From Rhynochetos jubatus (Eukaryota > Chordata > Aves > Eurypygiformes > Rhynochetidae): 64,000 nt of DNA. Location of the stretch: positions 18,205,001 through 18,269,000 of the forward strand of contig CM050659.1 of assembly GCA_027574665.1 (NCBI GenBank), in the 5' to 3' direction. This document shows positions 50,904 through 64,000 of this stretch, in pieces (the first letter of the stretch is position 1; each line of letters opens with the position of its first letter). Under the pieces are notes generated by a model. It did no database searches and was not told the DNA's origin. It saw only the letters and a list, made by a program, of their open reading frames with translations. The translations under genes and the position numbers were made by a program.

Positions 50904-53900
50904 CTTGAAAGAGAGAGAGGGGGAAAAAAAAAAAGATATGCCACCGTCAGTTTACATTTATGAGAGTATTTTTACCCACACAGGAACCTGAGAGAATGCC
51001 GCAGTCCCAAATACAACGAGATACATCCCAATTCACTTTGCATCCCGTGAGAAACGTTTTAAACTGAAACCATGCTTGTGGTACAACCGGGATAGATTTT
51101 TTTGGTATACATCTCTTCCTATCTGGAAAAACACAAGAGAACACTTAAAAATAATTAATTAAAACGTTTTGGGACCCCAGTTTTCTAACTATGTCAGCGG
51201 GACCAAGCAAGTTTCACGGCACATTTATGACACTGATTATCCCTACGCTAGCGCCTGCACTGTCTCCAGTGTTAGGGCGCTGGGTTTTTCCCTGGATGGC
51301 TGCTCTGATCTGCCCGATTTCAGCGGTCCCGAAGAGGCAGCCCCGTAGTTGGGCATTGTCAGGGCTGGTCCACCAGCACCACCCGCGTGCTGGAGCCTGG
51401 CCAGGTAGCAACATCTGTATGTGTTACCACCTCTGGTACCAGTTAAGGCTGGATGGAATGGGAATTGAAAGAGAGCTGGCTGAAGTAGGGTGGTGGGAAA
51501 GCGTGGAGTATCCATAGCGTGTGCTTGGAAGGGTCAGCGAGTACACTGGCTTTGAACGGGGAAGTTATACTGAAGTAAGAAATAACCAGTGTAAAAGCAA
51601 AGTTACAAATATCCCATAGTCTTAGTGTCATAGTCAACTATTACTCATTTTTGCTACATCACCGCACCGCAGTCATCACTGTACCTTGTCATTTCTTTCA
51701 CATAGAAATTTTAGCTTCTGTGCTTTCTTGTGCATAAATACTCCTTCCAGATTTCCTGTTTCCACAGAGCGCAGTTCAATCGCCTTCTCTCCCCAGCCCA
51801 TGACCTGATTGGACTGAAGGTAAGCTAAAAAAGAAAAATAATAAAGACTGATACAATTTAACAGCTGAAAGACTGATTCTTGGCTCATTATGTCAACGCG
51901 GATCTGAAGCACTTCTCTTTGATAAAATACAAATAATTCAGAATATTCTGTTAATTTACACAAAAAGCCATGGCAACAGGAACTAAATTTCAGTTTCTCC
52001 TCTCAGACTTACTTGGACTCTAGACACAAATGTAAGTGTGCTCCTGTTGCATGTTTCAGAATCACAGAAGGTTAGCGGAAACCTCCGAAGGGCGTCCTGT
52101 TTAACCTTCGCCCCCAGAGCAGGGCCAAATTAGACAAGGTTACCAGGGCCTTGTCCAGACATGTTTTGATGGGTATTTCACAACCGCCCAGAGCCCGTGC
52201 TGGAATGCATCGCTACGTTCAAGGTTAAATATTTCTTCCTAATACCTAATTGGAACTTCTCTTGGTGCAGCTTGTGCCCATTTTGCCTCTCATCCTTTCA
52301 CTCTACATGCCCATGGAAAGTCTTGACTGTGTTCTCTGTAGCCTCCCACTAGGACCTGGGTCTGTGTTTACAATGCAGTTCAGCTTAGTTCAGCTGAAAC
52401 CTAAACATTTTTGAATCGGAGACTATGGGACGATTGATTTGGTGTCCTCAGCGAGTGTCTTCCCATCACTGGTTACACGGAATATCTCAAAAAGCCAAAG
52501 AAGATACAGCAGTACTGTGGAAGTTTCCTATGTTATTCCCTTTAAATCTGGCAATAAGAAATGGGAATAGTGAAGGAGTTAACGCCACACATTTCAAACC
52601 AGGCACAAAGAAATCCCTCTGATGGGCAACAGGGTAAGCGGGGGAAGGGTCTTTTCTAAAAATCAAAACACCTGAAATCAATCCAATTTTTAATCTTTCT
52701 GCCTCCGTTCCCAGACTTTATGACAGGGCACTGCTGCCGCAGGCTGCCAGGAAGGCTGTCCCTAATGTTTCTGAATCGCGGCAGCAGTAGCTTGACGAGC
52801 ACCAGGGCAGCACCCACGCGACATGCGGTTGGTATCTGAAGAGGTAGGCCCAGACCATACATAAAAGGAGTAAGATAAAAACGATACAGGCATTTGCTCG
52901 TTTTTGTAACGGCTGACACCACAGGAACCTTTTCACACTTTGCTTGTGAACACAACAGAGACACGTGATGGCTCTGGGGGGTGGGACAGCGAGGCAGGTG
53001 CATAGATACGATCAGCATGAAAGCATTCTATGGCTACGCCGTTGAGTGTAGGTCATACAGGTCCAGCAGCGAAGACCCACTCCACTCCTAAGTCTCCCTT
53101 TTCCAGCACATGGAATCTACACTGAAGCTGTCAACATGCTGTGTCTGCATCAGCTGCATCCATGCCTTGGGCCGACTGCCCTTTGGCAGCATCCTTGCAG
53201 CTCCGGGTACCAGCTTAACTAGGCTCAGCTGCAACCTCCGCGTCACCGGGGACAGAAAGCCCCGGATGAGCAGACCGCTGCTGCTGTGTTGAGAAGAGAC
53301 TGGCCTCCAGGCAGCATCACAACAGGAACATAACTGAACACTCCGGGTTCAGCCACCGATGCTCTGCTGCCTGACCAACAGGCCGAGAACTTGTCAGCCC
53401 ACAGCAGCAAGTTTCCGCTGAAGTACAGGTAGCGCAAACGTCATTCCTGTAGCAGAATCAGAAAGTTCCTGGTCGTATTACATCTGTGGAATAACGTGCC
53501 AAAAAACCCAAGGCCCCGTTATACCATTTGCGGGGTTGTCCAGTTACAAGGATTTATCTGTACGTGGAAATTAATTTGGAGAATGGCAGGCTGTGAATTC
53601 AAAGGTCAGTACTCAGTCTTGATAATCTTCCCGTGTGGGAGCACTTACAGGTGGTTCACGTGAGGCGAACTGAGAGCAGATTACATAGGCAGAATAAAGT
53701 TGTCTTACTCCGGAGCAAAAGCTCCTATACCACGAGCTACTTGGCAACAAGTTACTTTGAGTCCACTTTCCACCTCAAGAAGCTTCAGACAAAACTACCC
53801 GTGCTTCCAGCTGGCAACACACAAGAGCGGTTATATTGCACGCAACCGTTTCTAGCAACCCTAGACTTGGACAGCCACTCTGGTCCTCTGCACAGCAAAG

Positions 53901-56900
53901 GCATATACTGCCCGAGGCTGACGTGCCAATATTGCTTGACGTACGGGGACAAAGAGCTACCTGGCGCTCCTCTGCCTCACCCAGATTACCACGTGTCTTA
54001 ACAGACCCGCAGCTGTGCACGAGCTGCGCTTCGTGCTGCACCGCTTACACCAGCCTTTCTCACCGCGCATCAAAGAACACACGCCATAAGGCGAGTATAG
54101 CAAAGGGAGACCAAAATCAGTTTCTTAACATCGTGAAAGCGTTCAGCAACGCGCGAAACTCGGGGCAAGACTTGGTACGTCCTGTTTACAGCGTGTATTA
54201 ATGAACGTTATGTTGAGCGGAAGCCCCCAATTCAGGGAATTGACTGCTTCAAGGGGAAAGGGTTGAGGGAGACAGGAAAGGTGAAAGGAATTACTGAGCC
54301 ATATTGGATCCATTAACTTCTGTGAAGTGTCACTGACACGAGCTAATGATCTCGGCCTCAGACCAGCAGCATACTCACAGTCTGAATGAGACAAGTGCAC
54401 AGAACCCCGGTACTGCTACAACCTCTCTTTCCTTCTTAACCTTTATTTGCTTTTTTCAACTCTTTCCCTTCAAAAATCCCTCTTCTGGTCTCATGCACCG
54501 AATTTGGCTCACTGCCTTAAGCAGTTCTTCCCACTTGACCTCTGCCTGAGAGCAGAATCAGGCCAGCTTTTACAAAATATCATAAAATTGGGCTTTTCTG
54601 GTTAGTGTCACAGGGGTAGGGCAGGAAGGGGCCTTAATGCACCTTCTCTTCCATCCGTATCTCTGTGCCACATCAGCCTCACTTCTGACAGTTGTTTGTC
54701 TAACATGACCTTAAAGACCTCTAGCGATGGAGACTCCAAAAATTCCGCAGGGAACTGATTCCAGATAAACAAAGAAGTTTGAAGTGAACAAAGTGAACGT
54801 GAATTAAGAGTCTGACCCACTTCTGCGTGCCTGAGTCGTGATACTGAACTCTGTTTCACAGGGTAGAAGAGAGTGTACACTGCTTTACTGCATCCCTCTT
54901 TGAAGGCAGCATGCGCACAGGTGACATTCAGTGCAAAGCAGCTACCGCCTTGGGCTGAATAAAGTCACAAATGGGCAAATCAAGAAATTGGCCATGGATT
55001 GGGTGTTTTTCTGCTGTACGTTTTTGTTCGGTTGCACTGGGCAAAGGGCTGTAACACCTACAGTTCCCTAACGCCCCCGAGCAGGCGAGGAATAGATGAA
55101 TGACTGAATCTTCCTTTTTTCCTGAACACGCACGTTTCTACACATCTCCGTTCCAAAGCCGCCCTGCTGCCAGTGTTTGCTCACTCCTTTGTAACGATTC
55201 GAGCAGAGCTGACAACCCAACCCAGAAACGTCTCTGGGGTAACGGTTTGCTTCTTCGAATGCTTTTTGCTGTTTCCTGGGGAAAAACGGCACGGGAGAGG
55301 TGACCAGCAAGAACCGCTCGGATGCGTTTTCTGTGCACGAGCTGCCCAGCAACTGTTTCAAGAACCGCTGGGTGTGCTGGTAGAGCACTGAGGCAGTAAT
55401 TCAACCACCGTTTGGTAATGCTGCTTCTCTACATCCGTTTTGCTTCTCATACGTACACGGCAAAGGAAATAAGGACTTTCGTTGGTTCGCCACTCCGGGA
55501 ATAACCAGTTTTGTGCCAACCCTCTTAAGCCTACAAACTTTAAATAATTCATTACTTGCACAAAAGGGCAAAAGTGCTTCCAAATCTTATTAACTTGGTG
55601 TTTCTTAAACCCTTTTTTAATCCCGTTTTATAGAAAGAAAATATTACAGCTATATTTGTATTTAGCCCTACATATGTGAAATACCTTTCAGATTAAAGAT
55701 AGATTGAGTACTTCTACAATTTTAATTTCCCATGGGATTTGAGTTTCCTCTTTCCAATTTCTTATTAACAGATCAGTCACAGAGGCCCCAACTTAAAGAC
55801 TATGTGTAAGCTATATTTAGATTCCCTGCCCTAGATCCATCAATTATGATACAAACTATTTTTTGGGGTTTGTAGTCAAGATATTCTCACCAACCACAAC
55901 AGTTTTCTTTCAAAATAATGAAAAGAAATTAAGAAAGGGGCAAAGGACAACTAGGGAGTACCCTGAGGTTAACGCAAGACCCGTCTGTCTCTGAAACACT
56001 TTGCTCTTGAGTGAAAGCTTTGAGATAAGCTCCACAGAGACTTTAGGAAGTCTGAAATGGGTCTGGGAATTCCAGGAAGACGGGATTTCTTATGAAGCTT
56101 TCAAGTTCTCCCTAAGTTTGACCATGCAAATAACACAGTTAACGCTTCCCTCCTAATGTGGTTTTGTCTGGAGCAAGAATTTCAAAGGATCAAGAAAATT
56201 AATAGGAGCTCGTGGGAAACAACCACTAAAATAATAGTTAACAGAGCTCTTTGTTTAAAGTTTGTGTGCTGAGTTATAGGTTATCTTGATTTGTTTTTAG
56301 TGGAAATGTGATCCCAATCAGAAGTCAAATTAATTCTGTACCACATCACAAAGACTGACAATTTCTTTGCCAAAGAAATCCATTTCTGAAGTCCTGCAGC
56401 AGCAGCAGCAATGCAAGGGTTCTCGAGCTAACATGCTGGAAAACTTTCAAATGACAACTGAGAGGGGCTGTTTGGAGACTGCCTCCCTTCAGCTGCGGAA
56501 TCTGCAGAGCAGAAACGATGAAAGAGACGGACGGATGGAGACAGACACCTTTCCTTCCAGAGAAAACCTGCAGTCTTGCTTTCTGAGCGCTGGGAGAAGT
56601 TGTACCAAGAGCTGTTTGCTCAGCTCTCCTAACATTACCATCTAAACCATTTCATCTAACTCACCCGCTGCCCCCTCAGCAGGATGTTTCATTACACCCA
56701 TCTGTGGATGGGCACCACCTTCCCATCTCGTGGTGCCCATTTCTCTAGACTGACTACAGAGAAAAATCTAAACTACTCGCACAGACGAGACTCCTAAATG
56801 GTACAATTCACCAGACAGGATGCCACCCGTGGAAGCATCTTCATCCTCTTCCTGTTTAACTGCCCTAAAATATTGTAACAAAAATGCTTAGGCAATTTCA

Positions 56901-59900
56901 CACTGACAGCTCTCCACGCAAATGGTTATCGTGGTGGTGTGCTAAGAACAGGAGAAATAGCTGCATGGGCACGTGGGAAGGCGAATGTCCACATGGCATC
57001 CCTTCTACTGAGCTGTAATCAACCCTGAGAAATTGAGACCGTCATGCCTAGGCAGATGTATACAGACGGATGCTTTAAATGAGAGTAATTAACTGGCACA
57101 GAAGATCACACATTCAGCTGGTCCAAAGCGGTGAAGCTTTGTTCACTTCAACGCCAGCTGGGTACGCGCACGGGAGTTTTGAGCGAAGTTAAGGCAGTGT
57201 GATTTCCAGGCTACGAGAATGCTTTACAAACCTCTCGTATCTGTGGGTCGGATGATTCACTGCTTTGAGCAGCATTAGGAAGAAGGACTCTCTGGTCCCC
57301 TTCTGAGGCAATTCCTGCGAACTCTACCCCGATTCAGTGAAAAAGCTCCGAGAGCGCCCAGTGACACAAACTGCAAACCTCCGAGTAGGAGTCGCAGATC
57401 TACGCAAGCCCTCTCGCAGGATCCCCCTTTCTAACGGGGTAAGAAAGCCCTTCGTTCCTGACACATCACCTCTGAAACACACTCTGTAGTGGCAGTGGTT
57501 CCTTAGGACACAGCATACAGTAAGAAGAATACAACCAGCAAAGCCTGTAACGGTTACAAATAACATCCATGGTTTAAAGAGTATTAAACATGAGATTAGG
57601 GTTAATCTCGGGCAGGACACATATAAATGCAGCTCAATGTAAAACTATTGCATCCCAAGGCAGGAAAAAGGAGTTCAAACCAATCAAGTACCCGTGGGAA
57701 AATAAAGGAGAGGTTAAATATTTCTGAAAATCATATACGCACGCCCTAAGGTGGGTAAGAGTTTGAAGAAAACGTTCACGTTAAGTAGGCTTACTTCTGG
57801 TAAAGCCTAAGGAAGCACATCCCATAATGTCACGATTCTTGAAAGCTTCTGTCTCCTTCAGATATCAGTCGTCACTGCAGCTTCCCCTTCAATACTTCTC
57901 ATTAGAGCTTCCTACCCCGGCTGCGTAATTGCCTTTTGATTATTTGCTACGGTGTTTCTAACATGAATTCGGGGGGGATGTAAAGCTTGACCACATCGAA
58001 GACCATTAGATATTCCTATGGAAAGTGAAGAACTGACTCGCTGTATTCTGATTACGCCCTGAGCTTACGACCTTACACCTGCTTTTAGAAACCGAAGCAG
58101 TTCTGTTGCTGGATTTTATTAAAACAGGGAAAAAATAAGTTGTCTTGTAGCAAACTGTGTTCCAGAGGAAAACCCTCTACAAACGTCAGACCTGGCACTT
58201 CCTGAGGGGGGTCACCCTACTGATTTTAACGGGCTTCTCCAGCTGCCCAGCCAGACGTGAAAGGAGAAAGGTGAACACCCTCGATTTGTCACCGCAGCAT
58301 CCAGCTTCTGCCAAGCTAATGATAAGCTTTTCTACAACCCGAGTGTCTCGGGCTGGGTTTGTTTGCTCGTATGTTTGTTTTAAGACACAGAACAGGATTG
58401 AGCCAGGAGAGAAATTAAAAGCAACAAATAAGAACAGCAAAAAGCTGCCCGTGTTCTCGGTTTTCCCCACACTAACTTGAAGCCCCTGGGGAAGGTGAAA
58501 CCAACGGCTGTCCTGGCTGCAATACAGTCAGAATCTCCTACAAAGCCAGGTGCACGCGTGGAGAGTGAGAACCGATTAGAAACACCCTGGGCTGGTAGCA
58601 CTGTGAGTTTAAGGGGATAAAATTAAGGGGCCGTTTGGCAGCAGTTACAGACCTCTTCAGTAACTGACCTCCCCGTAGCTGTGAGTTTTTACATAAAACA
58701 CTACGGGCTAAGAGCAATCGGAGGAGGAAATGAGCACTTTTCTCCTTTGTAATTCCCATAATTCTCTCTGTGAAAACTGGTGGTGAGCTGCACCCTCAGT
58801 GGAGCTGGGCTGCGTATCAAGGTGTGATGCAATGAACGGTGTGGCAAGAATACAAACTCCCTGAGCCAAACGTGAAGACCCTATCGCAATCACTGGCTGT
58901 CTCACCACAAACACACGTCAATCTGCTTGCTCTTCAGACACCTGGTTTGCTCAGGAGTTGCTCTGTGTGCCGTACAACCCTTTCACAGGGCTACAAACCT
59001 CATCAACAAGTCAGGCTTCACGCAGCAGAGCCTTAGCTTGAAGCAAGTGCTGGTTTTCATACGTACCTACCGACGCTGGCATTTCTCCCCACTGTAGAAC
59101 AGTCTCCTTCGTGAAATGCCCATATATATCAATGTAGATGCCCTCATCTTCGTAGGTGAGTAAAAGCTCCATTCCGCTGGTATTCGGGAGGATGATAATG
59201 GCATGTGGGCGAATAGTCCCCTGGATCTAGAATCACATTTTACCAAGATTTACATCAGAAAATGGACGGCAATTTTAGTGACTACATCCATCCAGCTATC
59301 TAACTATTGTTCTGCCAAGAGCAATACAAGGAACTAGCTCATGGCTCATGGAAAGTGAAAGAAATGCCTGTTTTCGGAAAGGCTGGATAGTGTGCTAGCT
59401 AGCCTCGGAAACGGGCCTTCTCCCCTCCTCCCCCCTTCGAATATGACAGTAGGTTTAAACAAATCAGTGTTCAACACTTCACTTTGTATTTACCAGTATT
59501 AATTGGTTTCAAGAAGCAACGGAGCCGCTGAGACACAATAATATTTACTTACTCACTCACAAAACACTTGCATTATATAAATCGAGGAAAGGTGAAGTAA
59601 ATTTGGATTCACAATCATTTCAGAAGATGGAGGAAGGACAAAAGCTTCCACATTCCAGGGAATCAGTGCTTTCACTTTCCATGATATCTCCCTATCCCCA
59701 GCCACAAGCTAAAACCTGTAACTTTAACCGTATTTACAGCAGGTTGAAAAGGTACCTGGACCTTTCAAATACAAGCCACTCCGTCCTTCCCTTCCCACAT
59801 CCTTCACTAAAAATAACTCCCCGTTTCCATGCTGTTCGGCACGCGTTTTCTGCGTGCCACAGGAGCAGTGCGTTCCACTCACACAAACTACTCAACAGCT

Positions 59901-62900
59901 GCTCAAAGCACTAGAATCTCTCCCAGAAGCCGGCATGTCCCACGTGAAAAAAACCCAAAAGTCTCGGTATACAACCATGAAGGTGGGGTTTTACAAAAGT
60001 GTTTTTGAAAGACAAAGAGGACAGCCTTAAAAAAAAACAACAACAACAAAGCATTTCCTTGTTTACAGCACTACTCAAAACAGGATGTTAAACAGCAAAT
60101 TAAACCACCACAATTAATATTTTCATAGGAAGCGTATGACTGGAGTGTCTACATCATTTTCACAAGCCAGCAGCACACAGATCTTTCTTCCTTCAAGCAC
60201 ATACATTTATGCACACCGTAAGGGCACAACGAACAGTAAAAGAAGCACTGAAGCTGTACTTGCCAAACTGAATACACTCAGGCCAACCACTTGACTCCGT
60301 GCCTCCGCAACAACTATCCGTAACACTAGAACGGGTATCCAGAGCCGCAGAGCAATTTTAATGCGTTGCCTTGGTACTCGCATGAGCGATCGAAGCAGGT
60401 AAGAGATGAAGAGAGAGGTGGGGAACCAGGAAAAGAGGCTACCAGAAAGCAAGAGTATCTGAAGTCAGCCTGTTAAAATCTGGTCTGTTGCCACCACAAA
60501 GCTCCTCGAGAGAATTATCCAATTCTAGCAGATGCTCTTTACAATAATAAAATACCAAAAAAGATAGAGCCACTGTAGCAGCAGATTTATTTCAGGTCCA
60601 AGACTCTAAAGGGAAAATATATTTTTAGTACATACTAACTTCTGGTTGAAGAGCACACACAAAGGGAGTCAACTCTTAAAGGTGCCCCACATATTCACGA
60701 CAGTCACCTGGGAAATCTCTTTCATCAGGTACATAATTATATTTGCAGCCTGTTGAAAAACTAACGCCTCCAGAAGGTTCACTTTTTTTCTTTGCCTTCA
60801 TCATCTGGGGCAATTACGCTAATGATCTGTTTGACAAGTCATTGTTCACCTGGCGTAGCAACCCGCTTCCAGGGATGGTATGCGGGCACCACGCTTGGAT
60901 TTATGAACTGACGCGAATGTTTCGTACTCGCACAGTTAACGAAGTTACTAATTGTCAGATTAAATACTACTTGTTTTGCTGGAGGGTTTAAGTCCCTTAT
61001 AAAAAACCCAACACAGAAGCAGACAGTACAAGCTTTCGGCAGGTGATTCAACAGTTTTTGCTGAACAGCTAAAAAAGTTACTTTTTAATTAAGAGAAGTT
61101 TTCTAAACAGCCACCCTCAAACACTGCGCCCACCAGGAACGCAGGTCTGACAGAACCCGGAGGCTGCCACTTGTCCCGGCAGCAGAGCGATCGAGCGGCT
61201 CGCCCGGGGGGTGAGGGATTTCATTTACGGTGAGGGCGTGGGGCTCAGCGTGGAGAAGATTGAGTTAAAGAATAAAAGGGTTCAAGGGACAGGCTGCAAC
61301 ATGCAGATCTGAGTTCTTCAGACCTCGGAGCATAACTCAGGGACAGGAGGAGGCCATGGCACTGGGACGAGAGAACCCTCTGCCCCTGCGGAGCTCTCTT
61401 GACTTCAGGGAGGTTTCAAGCGTGCACAGAAGTTTCCCCGCCGGAAGCCGTCAGATGGAGCCATGGGGACCTGCTCGTTTTCTGGACCTAAGCCCCCAAG
61501 TTTCTCTGGCTTTTGGGACTCACAGCTTTGAAAATAACTATCTAGAACAGCTAAAAAAAAAAATAAGCCAACAAACAATCAAAAAGATAAAAAGCCAGTC
61601 ATTCACTTCTGCGAGGGAATTACTCTGCTGTTATCTGAGTTTAAGCAGGGATTTAGTGATGGCCATCACCTCAACGAACAGATGCACAATGCAATGTGTA
61701 CACCTCGACCTGAAATCAACACCTTCTTGCCAACTTCTCGGCAATCTAATGAGAAAATCAACGCATTTATTTAGTCTGGAAGTTGGGTTTCTGCAAAGTC
61801 AAGACTGAAAGGCAAATCACGTTTTTCTCACTGAGCCTGGATCTGCAATCACGTGAAACAAAGGCAACTTGGCTCCACGGTGAAGAAATCGGGATTATTC
61901 ATGGGTGCACACGCATACCTGGCTCCTCTAGCTACAGGTACTCACTGGTGCAGTGGATCAAGATTGAAACACGTGGCAATGGCGTTTGTAATCCAGGCCA
62001 AATTTCAGCTCAATCCAGTGATAATTTAATCAGCTTGTTAGCCAGACTGAAAAGCACAGCGGCAGGTTGTCAAAGTCACCTAAATTCATGTAGATATTAT
62101 TGTGTCTTTGATTGCTTAAGAAGTCCTAAATTCCCAGGATCAATCAATTAAAAATAGTACTGTCCATACCATAGGCTTTCTGACGTTAAGCCATTAAAAT
62201 TGATATTCTGAACCTGATAAAAGCCTTCAACATAACGTCAGTGTCACAAAAGTATGTGAAAAGTGGTTTTCTATTAGCTGTTGTACAGTAATTACCCTCT
62301 TACCCTCTCTTTTGAAATACAGCACAACTCTTAATCTGATCATCATCAACAAACAGCCCAAAGAGGCATTTATGTAGTTTTTTGGAGTATCTTACGTGTG
62401 TTGGAAGGTACAGGTCATACACAGATCCAGAGTCCACATCAATCGCGTGAAAGCCTACTAGGGAGCCATAAATGACTTTTAATCTCTGTCCATTTTCAAC
62501 CGTCAGGTCGACTGACAGTGGTTTGTGATGAAGTGAGGTAAAGGACTGGAAAAAGAAAAATTCGCAATGTAACACAATGAAGCTGTTGGTTTACAGATCT
62601 ACATACAGGATCTTCAGAATTTTCCAAGCTCAGAGGTTAGCTATTTCTGTTAACTCGTGTGTCACATTTAAGGAGCTAAGTATCCATCATCCACTGAGCT
62701 ACAAGGAGAGCTGGATCATACCCTTGTGCTTTGAAAAAACCCACCAGATTCTAGAAGAGGACTAGGCAAAAATCAGGCTGAGTACCATTCATGTTGGTAC
62801 TCATGTCCTCTTTTAAGGGAAATCAGCATCAACTCTGTAAACTCAAATGTGCATTTTGGTACAGCACTGAAACAAGTGACTGCAACTAACACAATCGTGA

Positions 62901-63181
62901 CTGTGACAGTTTTACACCTGCCATCTCCAAGGTATGTCAAATAAGCTAGGTTTTCTTTAAAAGAATTACATTTTGCCTTTAACTAGAAATAAATGTTACA
63001 CAAAGCAACAAAAAGCAAAGAGTAGATGAGAGACGGAGAGAGACAGTGACATATCTGCACCAAAGTGAAGCTTCACCTACCTTAAAAGCCATGAATTTGT
63101 GATAAGGCTTTGGAGCCCAAGCATAAACCTCCACTGAGTTTTTCAAAGCAATTACAAGGAATTTGATTCTCTCATATTTTA
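50820..63181 (-). CDS. NRK: NRK (Nik-related kinase), 3' part: five C-terminal CNH exons
   Basis: The exons at 63181-63081, 62545-62396, 59226-59067, 51824-51685 and 50903-50820 join in phase to encode about 210 residues and a stop. They form the C-terminal part of a citron-homology (CNH) domain of the GCK-IV Ste20 kinases (MAP4K4, TNIK, MINK1, NRK). Landmarks are [113 protein letters not shown] and a final NW. CNH domains bind small GTPases and scaffold proteins; the N-terminal kinase domain is off the right edge. I call NRK, not a paralog, because RADX and RNF128 follow in the human Xq22.3 order. The protein also departs from the near-invariant ends of TNIK/MINK1/MAP4K4. Sequence alone would only support the family. 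The frame is intact. Confidence 0.8.
51685..51824 (-). CDS. NRK: NRK penultimate coding exon
   Basis: Encodes [40 protein letters not shown] and LCERNDK, a very conserved CNH segment. Acceptor TTTTTTAG, donor GTACAG. Confidence 0.93.
52057..52355 (-). mobile_element. Diverged CR1 3' fragment
   Basis: Read on the plus strand it shows the reverse of the CR1 tail: AGAATCACAGAAGGTTAGCG, ACCAGGGCCTTGTCCAGACA, AATATTTCTTCCTAATACCT and TCTACATGCCCATGGAAAGT. It is clearly older than the CR1 copies at 13691, 14785 and 45925. Boundaries are approximate. Confidence 0.75.
54605..54800 (-). mobile_element. Probable ancient CR1-type fragment
   Basis: The motifs TTGTTTGTCTAACATGACCT, ACCTCTAGCGATGGAGACTC and GGGAACTGATTCCAGATAAA resemble the reverse of old CR1 3' regions found in birds and reptiles. 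It is heavily diverged, so family and ends are uncertain. Confidence 0.5.
59067..59226 (-). CDS. NRK: NRK CNH exon (third from the end)
   Basis: Encodes [40 protein letters not shown] and [13 protein letters not shown]. The true donor is GTACGT after TCG GTA G, fixed by phase with the next exon. An overlapping GTAGGT five bases earlier would break the frame. Confidence 0.92.
59227..62395. other. NRK intron, nothing recognised
   Basis: Intronic DNA with a short (CAA)n tract near 60037. Open frames up to 150 codons (61356-61808, plus) lack recognisable motifs. Confidence 0.5.
62396..62545 (-). CDS. NRK: NRK CNH exon (fourth from the end)
   Basis: Encodes [40 protein letters not shown] and [10 protein letters not shown]. 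Phase 0 at both ends. Acceptor TTTTCCAG, donor GTAAGA. Confidence 0.93.
63081..63181 (-). CDS. NRK: NRK CNH exon (fifth from the end)
   Basis: Encodes [20 protein letters not shown] and [13 protein letters not shown], close to invariant across GCK-IV kinases. Acceptor ATTACAG, donor GTAGGT. Confidence 0.93.
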
Positions 63182-64000
63182 CTGTAATACAAGAAGAACA
63201 ATTCCTTAGGTACCACACAGACACTTAAATCAAAGACCATCTCATCACATGAAATAATTTCAATGGACTACTTGTAGAGGTAGACATTATCCATCAAGGG
63301 AGACTGACGGGTTCTGGATATCAATCTTTAATATCACCAGTGACAATACATTGACTGAAGACCTACAGTTCAGTTATTCTCAGTAAAGCCAGATGGCTGA
63401 TAACAACATTTATATATTGCTTTTCATGTATCTAGGAAAAAAACCCCAAAAAACCTTACTAGTCAGAAGAAAAGGTCTTGACCCTGCAGCAAAGCCAGCC
63501 TAATTCATTTTTAAAGTGTGAGCACACCCCAGTATTGCTACTTTGAGAGGAACGGTGGTTTTACTGTTCCTGTGTGGGGTTAAATCGCCACGTGCTCACG
63601 TGGGCGGAGGACTCCCGTGTTTCTGAGATGAGTAAGCATTTAAGAGATGAGCCACTTAAGTTTTTTTTAAGGTCATGTTGTGCCCATCGAGAATAAATGA
63701 GGAATCGTACATTGAAAATTAAGGCTTCTTTGTACATGGTGTTTTCACTCTGCCAGAGACAAGCATTTGCTTTGGAAACGGGGCACCAGGGTATTGCATC
63801 CCAGTGCAGACACCCTTCGCTCTGCACTCAGCGTTTGCTTGGTAGGGATTTTTAAAAGACGCTACTGAAGAAAGGCTTGTTTTCTGTGGGAGGAGGGCTC
63901 GACCAGCCTTGCTCCTCACAAAAGGAGCAGTTCACACTGCCCGTACAGCAGAGGCCTGTAGAGCGGATAAGGACGGACGTTGGTCAGCAAGGTCTCACGT
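63182..64000. other. NRK intron at the right edge
   Basis: I see no CNH segment upstream of KYERIKFL within these 819 bases. The preceding exon must lie beyond the window. Confidence 0.55.

Larger units (their letters stand above)
51825..59066. other. Large NRK intron
   Basis: About 7.2 kb between CNH exons. It contains two old antisense-to-plus CR1 fragments (listed separately) and otherwise unrecognised sequence. A (GCA)5 run lies near 56395. No conserved exon was found between the two flanking exons, whose phases join exactly. Confidence 0.6.

Noticed and set aside
61356-61808. 150-codon plus-strand open frame in an NRK intron
   Set aside because: There is no domain, splice support or codon pattern to suggest a gene.
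1-64000. CRISPR arrays, operons, phage genes or tRNA/rRNA genes
   Set aside because: No spaced direct-repeat array, bacterial gene layout or cloverleaf sequence was seen. The window is a vertebrate nuclear locus.

Overview
The window is bird nuclear DNA. It holds several CR1 retroposon tails ending in the usual CR1 3' sequence, and several LTRs of one avian endogenous-retrovirus type that begin TGTGCTGGTTT and end AACCACGACA or close to it. Spliced vertebrate genes and CpG-island promoters are also present. The LTR type is one I associate with neoavian birds, but the species cannot be fixed from the sequence.

Three genes lie head-to-tail, all on the minus strand. From right to left (their 5' to 3' order) they are: the last five coding exons of a germinal-centre-kinase-IV family gene, best called NRK by synteny (50820-63181); the complete RADX gene, 14 coding exons encoding 854 aa plus stop (19140-41643); and two alternative first coding exons of RNF128/GRAIL (13946-14351 and 1521-1971), whose shared downstream exons lie beyond the left edge. 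Human Xq22.3 has the same order and orientation (NRK, RADX, RNF128).

By region: 1-2700 is RNF128 intron, exon 1A and its CpG island. 2700-13690 is intron of the longer RNF128 transcript, with two LTR copies and an AT-rich palindrome. 13690-15590 holds RNF128 exon 1B between two CR1 tails. 15590-19140 is RADX 3' flank, possibly 3' UTR. 19140-41643 is RADX, whose largest intron but one carries two LTRs in opposite orientations. 40650-42230 is the RADX CpG island. 42230-50820 is the NRK-RADX interval with an LTR and an abutting CR1; its right part may be NRK 3' UTR. 50820-63181 holds the NRK citron-homology exons, with old CR1 fragments in the largest intron.

The three genes are neighbours by inherited synteny, not partners in one pathway. 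RADX regulates RAD51 at replication forks, RNF128 is a membrane E3 ubiquitin ligase, and NRK is a Ste20-type kinase. I found no unfamiliar multi-gene system. The points most worth a second look are the tandem alternative RNF128 ectodomain exons, the close NRK-RADX spacing, the CR1 elements flanking RNF128 exon 1B, the paired LTRs inside RADX, and the AT palindrome near 12.1 kb.
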